NCBI RefSeq assembly: GCF_003019275.1
Contig: NZ_CP027848.1
Span: 1,674,001-1,738,000 of the forward strand
Source of the DNA: Staphylococcus muscae
GTDB taxonomy: Bacteria; Bacillota; Bacilli; Staphylococcales; Staphylococcaceae
Direction: 5' to 3'
Length of the DNA: 64,000 bases
The notes below the pieces were generated by a model. That model worked only from the letters and a program-made list of their open reading frames with translations. It made no database searches and had not been told where the DNA came from. The translations under genes were made by a program, and so were the position numbers. Below are positions 38,582 through 47,061 of the stretch, piece after piece (positions within the stretch are counted from its first letter, which is position 1; the number at the start of each line of letters is the position of its first letter).

Positions 38582-39250
38582 ATGAAGTTACCAAAAGGAT
38601 TAATCGTCTCTTGTCAGGCGTTAGAAGATGAACCGCTTCACTCATCATTTATTATGAGTAAGATGGCACTCGCAGCAAAAGAAGGCGGTGCAGTTGGTAT
38701 TAGAGCAAACTCGAAAGAAGATATTATCGCAATTAAACAAGAAGTGGATTTACCAGTGATTGGCATTGTAAAACGTGATTACGACAATTCTTCTGTTTTT
38801 ATTACAGCAACGAAACAAGAAGTGGATGAGTTATTAGAAAGTGGTTGTGAAGTCATTGCATTGGATGCGACATTGCGTGAACGCCCAGCAGAAGCTTTAG
38901 AAGAATTGGTACAGTATATTAGAAATGAAGCACCAGAAGTTGAATTAATGGCAGATATTGCTACATTAGAAGAAGCGAAAAATGCAGATCGTCTCGGGTT
39001 TGATTATATCGGTACGACATTACACGGCTATACAGAAGAGACACAAGGGAAGGTACTTTATCAAGATGATTTTGCCTTTTTAACAGATGTCTTGGACAAT
39101 GTAGAACAAAAAGTCATCGCAGAAGGTAACGTGATAACGCCAGAAATGCTGAAAGCCGTTTTTGACAAAGGTGTTTATGCGTCAGTTGTTGGGGGTGCTA
39201 TTACACGTCCACGAGATATTACGAAGCGTTTTGTAAGCTTGATTCAATAG
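38582..39250 (+). CDS. nanE: N-acetylmannosamine-6-phosphate 2-epimerase
   Basis: 222-residue TIM-barrel epimerase that converts ManNAc-6-P to GlcNAc-6-P. The N-terminal [15 protein letters not shown], the phosphate-binding AEGNVITPE and the VVGGAITRP end are typical; catalytic lysine and glutamate lie in the barrel (VIGIVKRDY). GGAGAG lies before the ATG and it ends 10 bases before nagB. In S. aureus nanE belongs to the sialic acid locus; here it is linked to a PTS with no nanA or nanT nearby. Confidence 0.93.
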   Translation: MKLPKGLIVSCQALEDEPLHSSFIMSKMALAAKEGGAVGIRANSKEDIIAIKQEVDLPVIGIVKRDYDNSSVFITATKQEVDELLESGCEVIALDATLRERPAEALEELVQYIRNEAPEVELMADIATLEEAKNADRLGFDYIGTTLHGYTEETQGKVLYQDDFAFLTDVLDNVEQKVIAEGNVITPEMLKAVFDKGVYASVVGGAITRPRDITKRFVSLIQ

Positions 39251-39260
39251 GAGGGGTGGT

Positions 39261-39986
39261 ATGAAAATTACAAATATTGGAGACAAGAAGCAAGCCTCAT
39301 TCTATGTCGCAACAGAACTGTACAAACAAATGATACACAAAAAAGAAAGTAAGTTAGGGTTAGCGACAGGTGGTACGATGATTGAGATGTATGAAGCATT
39401 GGTGAGTTTGTTAGAGAAAAACCAACCAGATGTATCTCAAGTTGAAACGTTTAACCTTGATGAATATATCGGATTAGATGCAGAACATCCAGCAAGCTAC
39501 CATCAATATATGAACAACATTTTATTTGATCAGTATAAAGGTTTTGATTCAGCCAAATGCCACTTGCCAAATGGTGTGGCTGATAATCCGGAAGTGGAAG
39601 CAAATAGATATGAAGCATTGTTAGATGAAAAAGGACCAATGGATCTTCAAATATTAGGTATCGGTCAGAATGGACACATCGGTTTTAATGAACCGGGCAC
39701 TGCATTTGATAGTGTGACACATCGTGTTGATTTGACAGATAGCACGATTGAAGCGAACAGTCGATACTTTGATGATAAAGCAGATGTCCCGAAACAAGCC
39801 ATTTCGATGGGGTTACGTTCTATTATGAAAGCGAAACGTATCATTTTATTGGCGTTTGGGGAACATAAAAAAGAAGCAATCACACAGCTGGCGTCAGGAA
39901 ACATCACAACAGATGTACCGGCAACAATTCTACATTTACATCCAAATGTTGAAGTGTATGTTGATGATGCCGCAATGCCAGATTAA
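39261..39986 (+). CDS. nagB: glucosamine-6-phosphate deaminase
   Basis: 241-residue isomerase/deaminase that makes fructose 6-phosphate and ammonia from glucosamine 6-phosphate. Active-site residues are seen in NLDEYIG (D67, E68) and GIGQNGHIGFNEPG (H139, E144). The phosphate-binding LATGGT is near residue 34. The N-acetyl group from the NanE product would be removed by NagA, which is not in this window. A terminator follows. Confidence 0.95.
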   Translation: MKITNIGDKKQASFYVATELYKQMIHKKESKLGLATGGTMIEMYEALVSLLEKNQPDVSQVETFNLDEYIGLDAEHPASYHQYMNNILFDQYKGFDSAKCHLPNGVADNPEVEANRYEALLDEKGPMDLQILGIGQNGHIGFNEPGTAFDSVTHRVDLTDSTIEANSRYFDDKADVPKQAISMGLRSIMKAKRIILLAFGEHKKEAITQLASGNITTDVPATILHLHPNVEVYVDDAAMPD

Positions 39987-40003
39987 CTATAAATAAAAAA
40001 GTG

Positions 40004-40058
40004 AACGATCATAATACATACGGTGAACTACACTGTGTTAGTGTTATGGTCGTTTTTT
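40004..40058 (+). terminator. nagB terminator
   Basis: AACGATCATAA (40004-40014) pairs with TTATGGTCGTT (40044-40054), with inner pairing and a following TTTTT. Confidence 0.75.
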
Positions 40059-40145
40059 GTATTTGATATGTTTAACAAAAACATATACGGGTACAGCAAT
40101 GAATGTATCACGTAAGAAAATCTAATGTAGGAGTTGAGTAGAACG

Positions 40146-40781
40146 ATGGAATTACAATTAGCGATTGATTTATTAAATAAAGAAGAAGCAGCAAAATTAG
40201 CTGAACAAGTGGCAGATTATGTGGATATTGTCGAAATCGGTACACCAATTGTAATCAATGAAGGGCTACCAGCAGTACAACATTTGAAAGATAACGTGAA
40301 AGATGAAGAAGTTAAGGTTCTCGCAGACCTTAAAATTATGGATGCGGCAGATTATGAAGTGAGTCAAGCTGTGAAGTTTGGTGCAGATGTCGTCACAATT
40401 TTAGGTGTTGCTGAAGATGCATCTATTAAGAATGCAGTCGCAGAATCGCATAAACATGGCAAAGAATTATTAGTAGACTTAATTGCGGTACAAGATTTAG
40501 AACAACGTGCCAAAGAAATAGATGAGATGGGTGCAGATTATATTGCTGTGCATACTGGTTATGACTTGCAAGCTGAAGGGCAATCCCCATTAGAAAGCTT
40601 GCGTCGTGTGAAATCTGTGATTAACAATGCAAAAGTAGCAGTAGCTGGTGGTATTAAACCAGATACAATTAAAGAAGTTGCTGCTGAAAATCCAGACCTA
40701 ATCATTGTAGGTGGTGGCATTGCGAATGCAGATGACCCTCGTGAAGCAGCAAAACAATGTCGTGAAGCGATTGAAGGGTGA
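40146..40781 (+). CDS. hxlA: 3-hexulose-6-phosphate synthase
   Basis: 211-residue TIM-barrel enzyme of the OMP decarboxylase superfamily. It condenses formaldehyde with ribulose 5-phosphate to give 3-hexulose 6-phosphate. The metal-site DLKIMDAADYE and the phosphate-binding VAGGIKPDT and VGGGIANA are seen. The start MELQLAIDLL matches the family; AGGAG lies 12 nt upstream. In this non-methylotroph it probably serves formaldehyde detoxification or, in reverse, pentose phosphate supply. It is coupled to hxlB, four bases downstream. Confidence 0.95.
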   Translation: MELQLAIDLLNKEEAAKLAEQVADYVDIVEIGTPIVINEGLPAVQHLKDNVKDEEVKVLADLKIMDAADYEVSQAVKFGADVVTILGVAEDASIKNAVAESHKHGKELLVDLIAVQDLEQRAKEIDEMGADYIAVHTGYDLQAEGQSPLESLRRVKSVINNAKVAVAGGIKPDTIKEVAAENPDLIIVGGGIANADDPREAAKQCREAIEG

Positions 40782-40785
40782 TTCA

Positions 40786-41331
40786 ATGTTTAATCGCAAC
40801 TATCAATTAATATTGGATGAACTGTCACAAACATTGAAGCAAGTAGATACAGAAGCGACAGATCGTTTTGTAAAACAAATTTTGCAAGCAGATAAAGTTT
40901 TCGTATCGGGTAAAGGTCGCTCTGGCTTTGTAGCAAACAGCTTTGCGATGCGTTTGAATCAGCTAGGCCAACAAGCGTATGTAGTAGGCGAAACAACAAC
41001 ACCTTCAATTAAAGAAGGGGATTGCTTGATCATTGTATCTGGTTCAGGTTCAACAACGCATTTGCAATTGCTTGCAGATAAAGCCGTTGCAGTAGGTGCG
41101 CATGTCTTACTATTATCAACTGTAATGGACAGTCCAATTGGTCAATTAGCTGATACAACAGTTGTGTTACCGGCGAGTACGAAACATCGTGCAGAAGGTT
41201 CTCAACAACCACTAGGTAGTTTATTTGAACAGAGTGCACAAGTGTTATTAGATAGTCTTGTCTTAGATATGCAGGAACGGTTAGACATTAGCGAAGAAAC
41301 CATGCAGGAAAATCATGCGAATTTAGAATAA
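40786..41331 (+). CDS. hxlB: 6-phospho-3-hexuloisomerase
   Basis: 181-residue SIS-domain isomerase that turns 3-hexulose 6-phosphate into fructose 6-phosphate. VSGKGRSGFVANSFAMRL and VSGSGSTTHL are the SIS phosphosugar-binding loops. The C-terminal EGSQQPLGSLFEQSAQVLLD is typical of HxlB. GAAGGGTG inside the end of hxlA is its ribosome binding site. Confidence 0.95.
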   Translation: MFNRNYQLILDELSQTLKQVDTEATDRFVKQILQADKVFVSGKGRSGFVANSFAMRLNQLGQQAYVVGETTTPSIKEGDCLIIVSGSGSTTHLQLLADKAVAVGAHVLLLSTVMDSPIGQLADTTVVLPASTKHRAEGSQQPLGSLFEQSAQVLLDSLVLDMQERLDISEETMQENHANLE

Positions 41332-41340
41332 ATCATGCAG

Positions 41341-41381
41341 GAGCCATTGGAAGCGACTTTGTCGTAACCGGTGGCTTTTTA
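41341..41381 (+). terminator. hxlAB terminator
   Basis: GAGCCATTGG and CCGGTGGCTT pair over a partly paired loop (GCGAC/GTCGT), followed by TTTTT. Confidence 0.8.
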
Positions 41382-41441
41382 TATTGCCTTTGAACATTAT
41401 GATAGAATATAAGAAAATGTGTTCAAAGAAGTGAGTATCGA

Positions 41442-42800
41442 ATGGAATTATTAAAACGTATTGCCTATTATGCAGAGCATCAGCCATATGAAGTTGCACT
41501 TTATATTAATCAAACAGCAGTCACGTATGAAGCGTTATGGAGACGTGTTCAACAAGCGGCATCATTGTTACCAGTTGAATGTCATGCGTGTGGTGTAGCT
41601 GTTTCCTTTAATAATATAGAGAAGTTTATTATATCCTACCTTTCACTATTGTATAAGGGAGGCGTCCCTTGTGTTATGGATCCGCATTGGACGAAACAAC
41701 GTCGTGAAGCATTATATGAAAAATATACATTTTCTTATATTTGGGATGATAATGGTTTAAGATCGACCGATTATCAAGGGGTACGGCATGATAGAGATAA
41801 TCTACTACACATTGGATTTACATCGGGAACAACGGGCTTACCGAATGCATTTTATCGTGATGAACCATCCTGGATTGCATCATTTCTAGAAAATGAATCG
41901 TTATTATTAGAATCTGATATTCAACAAATGCCAGTGATGGTTGCTTTAGGACCTTACGCACATTCGTTGACATTATATGTGCTCATATATGCATTGTTTT
42001 ATGGTCGCACATTTATCGGGCAAGATGACTATGATGTGGAACAATGCCAATACGCAATACAACAGTTTTGTCGACCAAGCTGCCTTTTTCTCGTACCGAC
42101 TATGGTTCATGATTGGTTGCATCAATCATCATTGAATGACTTAAAAACATATCTGTTTGTATCCGGAGATAAATTGTCTGTAAAACTGCATCATCAGTTA
42201 AAAACGAAATTCCCGGCAATGACGATTTATGAGTTTTTTGGAACGTCCGAAGCAAGCTTTATTAGTGTGAATGAAGATCAAATGGCACCACTTCAATCAG
42301 TCGGTCGATTATTTCCAAGTGTTGAAGTGCGTATTGATGATCAAGATGCGCAAGGTATAGGGAAACTATACGTTAGAAGTCCTATGACGTTTTCTGGTTA
42401 TATGGGTGAACCCGTACCTAAATGGATAGAAACAGGGGATTATGCATCGATTAAAGAAGATATTTTATATTTACATGGTCGCACTCAAGACCGCATGATT
42501 ATTGGTGGCAAAAATATTTCTCCTTATACAATTGAGCAAACACTTAAAATGATTCAAGGGATTGATGAAGTGGTGATCATATCTCAGACACATCAAAAGT
42601 TTGGCGAACTTGCATTGGGACTTTATGAAGGTGATCGTCAACTTACATATCGAGAGATACGTCGTCAATTAGAAAGAGAATTATCACGCTACGAATTTCC
42701 TTCCAAATTGATTTGTGTGCCCAAATTACCACGTACAGCAAGTGGGAAGATTTCAAGACGTGCAGCACAACTTTTATGTGAACAGGGGGCTTGGCAATGA
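41442..42800 (+). CDS. vraA: acyl-CoA ligase VraA-like (ANL family)
   Basis: 452-residue adenylate-forming enzyme, expected to activate a carboxylic acid with ATP and CoA. The P-loop is FTSGTTGLPN (126-135), the A5-like EFFGTSEA is near 267, and the C-terminal catalytic lysine is K436 in RTASGKISRR. It is shorter than most acyl-CoA synthetases. It is first of an overlapping four-gene set that matches vraA-vraB-vraC and its follower in S. aureus, where these genes are named for vancomycin response. The true substrate is unknown. Confidence 0.85.
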   Translation: MELLKRIAYYAEHQPYEVALYINQTAVTYEALWRRVQQAASLLPVECHACGVAVSFNNIEKFIISYLSLLYKGGVPCVMDPHWTKQRREALYEKYTFSYIWDDNGLRSTDYQGVRHDRDNLLHIGFTSGTTGLPNAFYRDEPSWIASFLENESLLLESDIQQMPVMVALGPYAHSLTLYVLIYALFYGRTFIGQDDYDVEQCQYAIQQFCRPSCLFLVPTMVHDWLHQSSLNDLKTYLFVSGDKLSVKLHHQLKTKFPAMTIYEFFGTSEASFISVNEDQMAPLQSVGRLFPSVEVRIDDQDAQGIGKLYVRSPMTFSGYMGEPVPKWIETGDYASIKEDILYLHGRTQDRMIIGGKNISPYTIEQTLKMIQGIDEVVIISQTHQKFGELALGLYEGDRQLTYREIRRQLERELSRYEFPSKLICVPKLPRTASGKISRRAAQLLCEQGAWQ

Positions 42801-43957
42801 GTGAAGCGGTGATTGTTGCAGCAAAACGCACACCAATTGGTCGTTATGGTGGTAAATTACAGAAGTTAGAACCAGAGGATTTGGTGAAACCATTGATTCA
42901 GCACTTTCAAGAGACTTTATCTGTCGATTGGCAACAACTTGATGATGTTATCCTAGGAAATATTGTTGGGAATGGTGGTAATGTCGCAAGAAAAAGTTTA
43001 TTGGAAGCGGGACTTGATATATCTATACCAGGAGTGACTGTCGATCGTCAATGTGGGTCTGGACTTGAAGCGATTCACTATGCGTGTCGAATGGTTGAAG
43101 CAGGCACAGGACATTTTTATATCGCAGGTGGTGTGGAAAGTACCAGTCGAGCACCATGGAAGATGGAACGTCCGACGTCACTCTATGAAAATGAACCACC
43201 GCAGTTTTATGAAAGGGCTTCTTTTGCACCTGAAGGACAAGATCCAACAATGATTGAAGCGGCTGATAATGTTGCACGTGTCTATGACATATCTCGTGAA
43301 GACCAAGATCAGTTTGCGTATGATAGTTATGCGAAGACAGTGCAGGCATATGACACAGGATATTTCGCTGAAGAAATGTTACCACTTAAAATAAATGGTG
43401 ACTGGATGACACAAGATGAAGGGGTGCGGCGCAACGTTCGCCTTAATCTATTGGCACGACTAAAACCCATTTACTCAAATGGGACAGTGACAGTAGGAAA
43501 TTGTTGCTCGAAAAATGATGGTGCAGCGTTAGTTGTTGTGATGTCAAAGGAATATGCATTGTCATTAGGGATAACAGAAGGCTTAAAGTTTATCGATTAT
43601 GCGATTAAAGGTGTAGATCCCAACATACTAGGAATTGGTCCTGTCCCAGCTGTATCTCATTTGTTGGACAAACATCATTTACATATTACAGATATTGATG
43701 CGGTAGAGTTGAATGAAGCTTTTGCAGCCCAAGTACTTGCCTCACAGCGTGCGTTGAATATTAAGGCATCACAGTTAAATCAGTACGGTGGTGCCATTGC
43801 GATTGGCCACCCGTATAGTGCGAGTGGAGCTATTTTAGTGACACGGTTATTCCATATGAAAAAGCAACGACTGACGCTTGCTACGATGGGCATTGGAGGA
43901 GGAATGGGAAATGCCGCATTATTCGAACGTTGGACACACGGAAACACGATACATTAA
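42797..43957 (+). CDS. vraB: thiolase VraB-like (acetyl-CoA acyltransferase family)
   Basis: 386-residue thiolase-fold protein. The acyl-binding cysteine C86 (RQCGSG) and the base H338 (IGHPYSASG) are present. The second catalytic cysteine of classical thiolases (the C of CxGGGxG) is replaced: the motif reads MGIGGGMG, with glycine at 365. From memory S. aureus VraB also has this change. It may therefore not be a normal acetoacetyl-CoA thiolase. Its ATG overlaps the vraA stop by 4 nt, indicating coupled translation. Confidence 0.86.
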   Translation: MSEAVIVAAKRTPIGRYGGKLQKLEPEDLVKPLIQHFQETLSVDWQQLDDVILGNIVGNGGNVARKSLLEAGLDISIPGVTVDRQCGSGLEAIHYACRMVEAGTGHFYIAGGVESTSRAPWKMERPTSLYENEPPQFYERASFAPEGQDPTMIEAADNVARVYDISREDQDQFAYDSYAKTVQAYDTGYFAEEMLPLKINGDWMTQDEGVRRNVRLNLLARLKPIYSNGTVTVGNCCSKNDGAALVVVMSKEYALSLGITEGLKFIDYAIKGVDPNILGIGPVPAVSHLLDKHHLHITDIDAVELNEAFAAQVLASQRALNIKASQLNQYGGAIAIGHPYSASGAILVTRLFHMKKQRLTLATMGIGGGMGNAALFERWTHGNTIH

Positions 43958-44267
43958 AGTCGACCAAACCACTTTACATGCGTATCAAACACTATTTGAT
44001 ATACCACTAAGCCAAGAAATTCCCTTACTCTTTTTTGCTCGTTATTGGTGTGATTTTACGCTTTTCCAATCATTTATAGAGACAGAAATAATGTTAGTTG
44101 AAACGGTATTAAAAGAGGCGGAAAAACTCTTCTGTTATGAAACGATTAAAGCCTCATTAACATACAAATCTGTGCAACAAGTTAAAAATTTTGAGCAATT
44201 TCAGTTTGAACTTGTATTAAACGACAACAATGTCATTCAACAAACTTTTATACGGAGGGACAGTTAA
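43911..44267 (+). CDS. vraC: VraC-like protein, function unknown
   Basis: 118-residue soluble protein overlapping the end of vraB by 47 bases, with GGAGGAGG inside vraB as ribosome binding site. The hydrophobic pattern (IPLLFFARYWCDF and a following beta-rich half) suggests a hot-dog-like fold, possibly the partner half of the next protein. It sits where vraC lies in S. aureus. No catalytic motif is recognised, and the domain idea is inference. Confidence 0.7.
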   Translation: MPHYSNVGHTETRYIKVDQTTLHAYQTLFDIPLSQEIPLLFFARYWCDFTLFQSFIETEIMLVETVLKEAEKLFCYETIKASLTYKSVQQVKNFEQFQFELVLNDNNVIQQTFIRRDS

Positions 44268-44524
44268 TGAAGTTTTCGGCAGACGCTGTGGCACAATATT
44301 TGAAAATAGTCAGAGATGACAACCCGATACATGATCACGTTGTGCCAGGTCAAATGATTGTGCAAAAAGTATTACAGGACTATGGTATGCAAAATATGAC
44401 TTGTAACGTACGCTATAAGCAGCCCGTGTATATCAATGAGCCATTAAACGTGTATCAAGAGAGTTGCAGCTTTGTTGTGAAGAACGAGCAAGGCGTAGTG
44501 AAAGTGAAAATGATAGTAGTGTGA
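44267..44524 (+). CDS. small MaoC-like hot-dog protein
   Basis: 85-residue protein starting at an ATG that overlaps the vraC stop (TAATG). Its DDNPIHDHVVPGQMIV corresponds to the R-hydratase/MaoC signature, in which the Asp and His are catalytic. It is about half the length of a full MaoC domain. It may pair with VraC to hydrate or dehydrate the acyl-CoA handled by VraA and VraB. Confidence 0.72.
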   Translation: MKFSADAVAQYLKIVRDDNPIHDHVVPGQMIVQKVLQDYGMQNMTCNVRYKQPVYINEPLNVYQESCSFVVKNEQGVVKVKMIVV

Positions 44525-44681
44525 CGTTAGCAAAATTGAATTTTAGAGAAGGTAATTGTAGTGTGTTAAAAAGTTGTATTTTATATTGATTAATAGTGAC
44601 TGCTTATGAATTGTGTATGACAGATAAGAAGCATAACTGTTAACAAAAACCACCGAAAAATACAATTAGGCATGAAATAGG
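44525..44681. other. gap between the vra-like operon and the ABC remnant
   Basis: AT-rich, no intact frame. It may contain further eroded parts of the ABC ATPase gene that follows. Confidence 0.3.
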
Positions 44682-44910
44682 GTGAGTTAAGAATGATTTA
44701 ACATGACATGAAAAAGATAAGATATCGTGTAGTTAACAAAATCTCATTATGATTGATGAAACATTTTCTAATATTGATAAAGAAAGTGTAGATATATTCT
44801 TAGTACAAATTGAGAACTTGAGTGAACAGAACAACACATGCATTATTATAACGTCTCATAATAATGTGCTAAGATCGTATCTCGTCACATATACAGAAAT
44901 AAATTTATAA
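44682..44910 (+). pseudogene. remnant of an ABC transporter ATPase
   Basis: Bases 44737-44907 encode NLIMIDETFSNIDKES (Walker B and D-loop) and TCIIITSHNNVL (H-loop) followed by a normal stop. This is the last third of an ABC ATPase, preceded in frame by a stop codon. At 44682-44696 another frame encodes GELRM, a possible trace of the LSGGE signature. Walker A is gone. The style is that of small peptide or antibiotic exporters. Confidence 0.65.
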
Positions 44911-44928
44911 TTGAAGGTGGATCATATT

Positions 44929-45429
44929 ATGAAAATATTAAAAAAAATACTTCTTATTATTATTATTATGATACCTTATTTAGTTTCATCAATCATGTTA
45001 TTTTACACTTATACTGCTAATCAATCAAATTTACAAAAACAGGTGGAAATATTTCAACAATCATTAAGTATGACAGAAACACAAATGCATTTCTTTACAG
45101 CTATCATTGTGTTACTTTCCAATATTTTAGTATTTATCTTTACTTTCTTTTTAATTAAGTTATTGCTTCTAATATTTGATAGAAACAAAGAAAGTAAAAA
45201 TGAAGATTTATTTTTTGCATTGGTGCTTGGTTACACTGCTGCAAATATGACATCATTAATATTAAATGATTGGTTCCGTATTTCATTTAGTATCTTCATG
45301 AACTATATACCTATTATAGACCTTATCACATTTACATCACTGTATTATTTCTTTAGTAAATCTAAAAAGTTTACTGTTATTGTTTTTGTTATTAAAACAA
45401 TTATCATTTTAACAATTATCATTTTATAA
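44929..45429 (+). CDS. multi-pass membrane protein, unknown
   Basis: 166-residue, very hydrophobic and strongly AT-rich protein with about five membrane segments (near 5-25, 52-80, 95-115, 120-140 and 148-166) and charged loops between them. GAAGGTGG 8 nt before ATG 44929 supports the start. It begins 18 bases after the ABC ATPase remnant and was probably its operon partner, for example an exporter or immunity membrane subunit. Composition differs from the neighbouring housekeeping genes, suggesting transfer. Confidence 0.55.
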   Translation: MKILKKILLIIIIMIPYLVSSIMLFYTYTANQSNLQKQVEIFQQSLSMTETQMHFFTAIIVLLSNILVFIFTFFLIKLLLLIFDRNKESKNEDLFFALVLGYTAANMTSLILNDWFRISFSIFMNYIPIIDLITFTSLYYFFSKSKKFTVIVFVIKTIIILTIIIL

Positions 45430-45438
45430 TAAGGGGAA

Positions 45439-45477
45439 GGGCCTTGACACATTTTTTAGAATGTACGAGGTCTTTTT
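45439..45477 (+). terminator. terminator after the membrane protein
   Basis: GCCTTGACACATT and GAATGTACGAGGTC form an imperfect hairpin followed by TTTTT. Confidence 0.65.
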
Positions 45478-45594
45478 GCATGCTTTTAGAAAACATAAGT
45501 AATCTCATAATTCAATAAACCAGTGTTGATATTGACGGTTAATTGACGTATTCTTGATTTATTGACTATGTACGGAGTTAAGGAGCAACAGGGT

Positions 45595-46860
45595 ATGAGG
45601 ACTAAGTTTTTAAAAGTAATGATGGTTTTTACGATGTTACAGTTGTTATTGGTTGGAACTGTTGAAGCAGAAACGTCACCGTATGAAATTGCTAAAAAGC
45701 ATGAACCACAAGCGTCGAAGGACTATCAACCTGAATCGGCAATGACAACAACGCAGACGGGACAAATATTGTATGATTTTAATGGGGAACAGACACTTTA
45801 TCCTGCTTCAGTTGTAAAGATGATGACATTTTACTTAGTATATGATGCAATTGATAAAGGTGAGTTGAACCTTTCTGATAATGTGAAGATTACCGCAGAG
45901 CATCAAGGTGTAGCCCAATTACCAAATGTTTCAACACATCCAATCATTGCAGGACAAACATTCACAATAGAAGAATTATTGCAACAAGCGATTATGGTAT
46001 CAAGTAACGCCGCGACGATGGTATTGGCAGAAAAAGTATCAGGTGATACGTCTACATTTACACAACAAATGAATGACAAAGCACGAGCGTTTAACATGAA
46101 AGATACATATTTTACAAATCCAACTGGCTTGGACAATGCATGGTTGCATCAATATGCACCCCAAGGATTTACTGATGTGGGAAAACCGACATCATCTGCG
46201 TATGATTTATCGATATTGGCAACACGTCTTGTGAATGATCATCCAGAAATTCTCGACATCACGAAACAACGAATGCTCAATCAAGAAGGTGGCATGCAAA
46301 GGACGACAAATTATTCATTGCCAGGTGAAGCAAATGGCATGTCAGGTGTGGATGGCTTAAAAACAGGAACAAGTGATGAAGCTTATCATTTTATGATGAC
46401 AGCAAAACAACAGCATTTAAGACTTCAAACAGCTGTATTGCATGTTGCACCGTTTAATGACAACAATGCAAAACATGCACGTCATATTATTGCTAATGGT
46501 GTGACACAAGAGATGTTTGACCAATATACGTATAAGAAAGTTTTATCAAAAGGTGAGCATCGCATTCATGACAAGAAGTATGAAGTGAAGCAGGACTTAT
46601 ACGATGTCGTACCTAAAAAAATGAAATTCTCTGACAAGAACTTCAAAATAGATGAAGAAAAAAGACGTATTTCATTAAAATATGAACGTCAATTTTTAGA
46701 AGGATATCAAGCGCCTAGCGTAAAAATTGAAAAAAAGGGGATTGAATGGTTTGGTGATAAACCAAGCATACCTTTAATGATTGGTGTGGGGCTGTTTTTA
46801 ATTGTTTTATTAACATCGTTTACAGTGTGGAAAATCAAAAAGCGTAGTAAGTTCAATTAA
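45595..46860 (+). CDS. D-alanyl-D-alanine carboxypeptidase (PBP4/DacA-like, S11)
   Basis: 421-residue low-molecular-weight penicillin-binding protein that trims or cross-links peptidoglycan. It has a signal peptide (about 1-26, cleavage after VEA), SxxK at S72-K75 (SVVK), SxN at S136-N138, KTG at 256-258 and a C-terminal membrane anchor (about 390-412) with a basic tail. The start at 45595 follows AAGGAG. A TTGACG-N18-TATGTA promoter lies just upstream. It occupies a place between vraC and pdxK where I recall no such gene in S. aureus. Confidence 0.9.
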   Translation: MRTKFLKVMMVFTMLQLLLVGTVEAETSPYEIAKKHEPQASKDYQPESAMTTTQTGQILYDFNGEQTLYPASVVKMMTFYLVYDAIDKGELNLSDNVKITAEHQGVAQLPNVSTHPIIAGQTFTIEELLQQAIMVSSNAATMVLAEKVSGDTSTFTQQMNDKARAFNMKDTYFTNPTGLDNAWLHQYAPQGFTDVGKPTSSAYDLSILATRLVNDHPEILDITKQRMLNQEGGMQRTTNYSLPGEANGMSGVDGLKTGTSDEAYHFMMTAKQQHLRLQTAVLHVAPFNDNNAKHARHIIANGVTQEMFDQYTYKKVLSKGEHRIHDKKYEVKQDLYDVVPKKMKFSDKNFKIDEEKRRISLKYERQFLEGYQAPSVKIEKKGIEWFGDKPSIPLMIGVGLFLIVLLTSFTVWKIKKRSKFN

Positions 46861-46864
46861 CCAG

Positions 46865-47010
46865 TCTATTGTACAAGAGATGATACCTGTTTCAATGTTG
46901 TTCTATGGTTTGATATTAAACCAGCATAAATGATCTTTATTATGATAGGAATGGCACTATATGTAGTAGTTGGTATCTCTAATCGTTATCAAAATTGTAC
47001 AGAAATATAA
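46865..47010 (+). pseudogene. possible remnant of a drug/metabolite transporter
   Basis: Two short frames in series encode SIVQEMIPVSMLFYGLILN (46865-46933) and MIFIMIGMALYVVVGISNRY (46930-47010). Read across a frameshift they resemble the last two membrane helices of an EamA/DMT carrier. No upstream part is present. Confidence 0.35.
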
Positions 47011-47017
47011 AATAAAT

Positions 47018-47052
47018 AAACGCCATGTGGTTACGATAACCCATGGCGTTTT
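47018..47052 (-). terminator. pdxK terminator
   Basis: AAACGCCATG and CATGGCGTTT pair around an inner GTTACGATAAC; a T-rich run follows on the - strand. Confidence 0.8.
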
Positions 47053-47061
47053 GACTTGTTA

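Noticed and set aside
43911..44267. VraC as a frameshifted tail of VraB
   Set aside because: VraB ends with a normal thiolase C-terminus and VraC has its own GGAGGAGG site; overlap reflects coupled translation.
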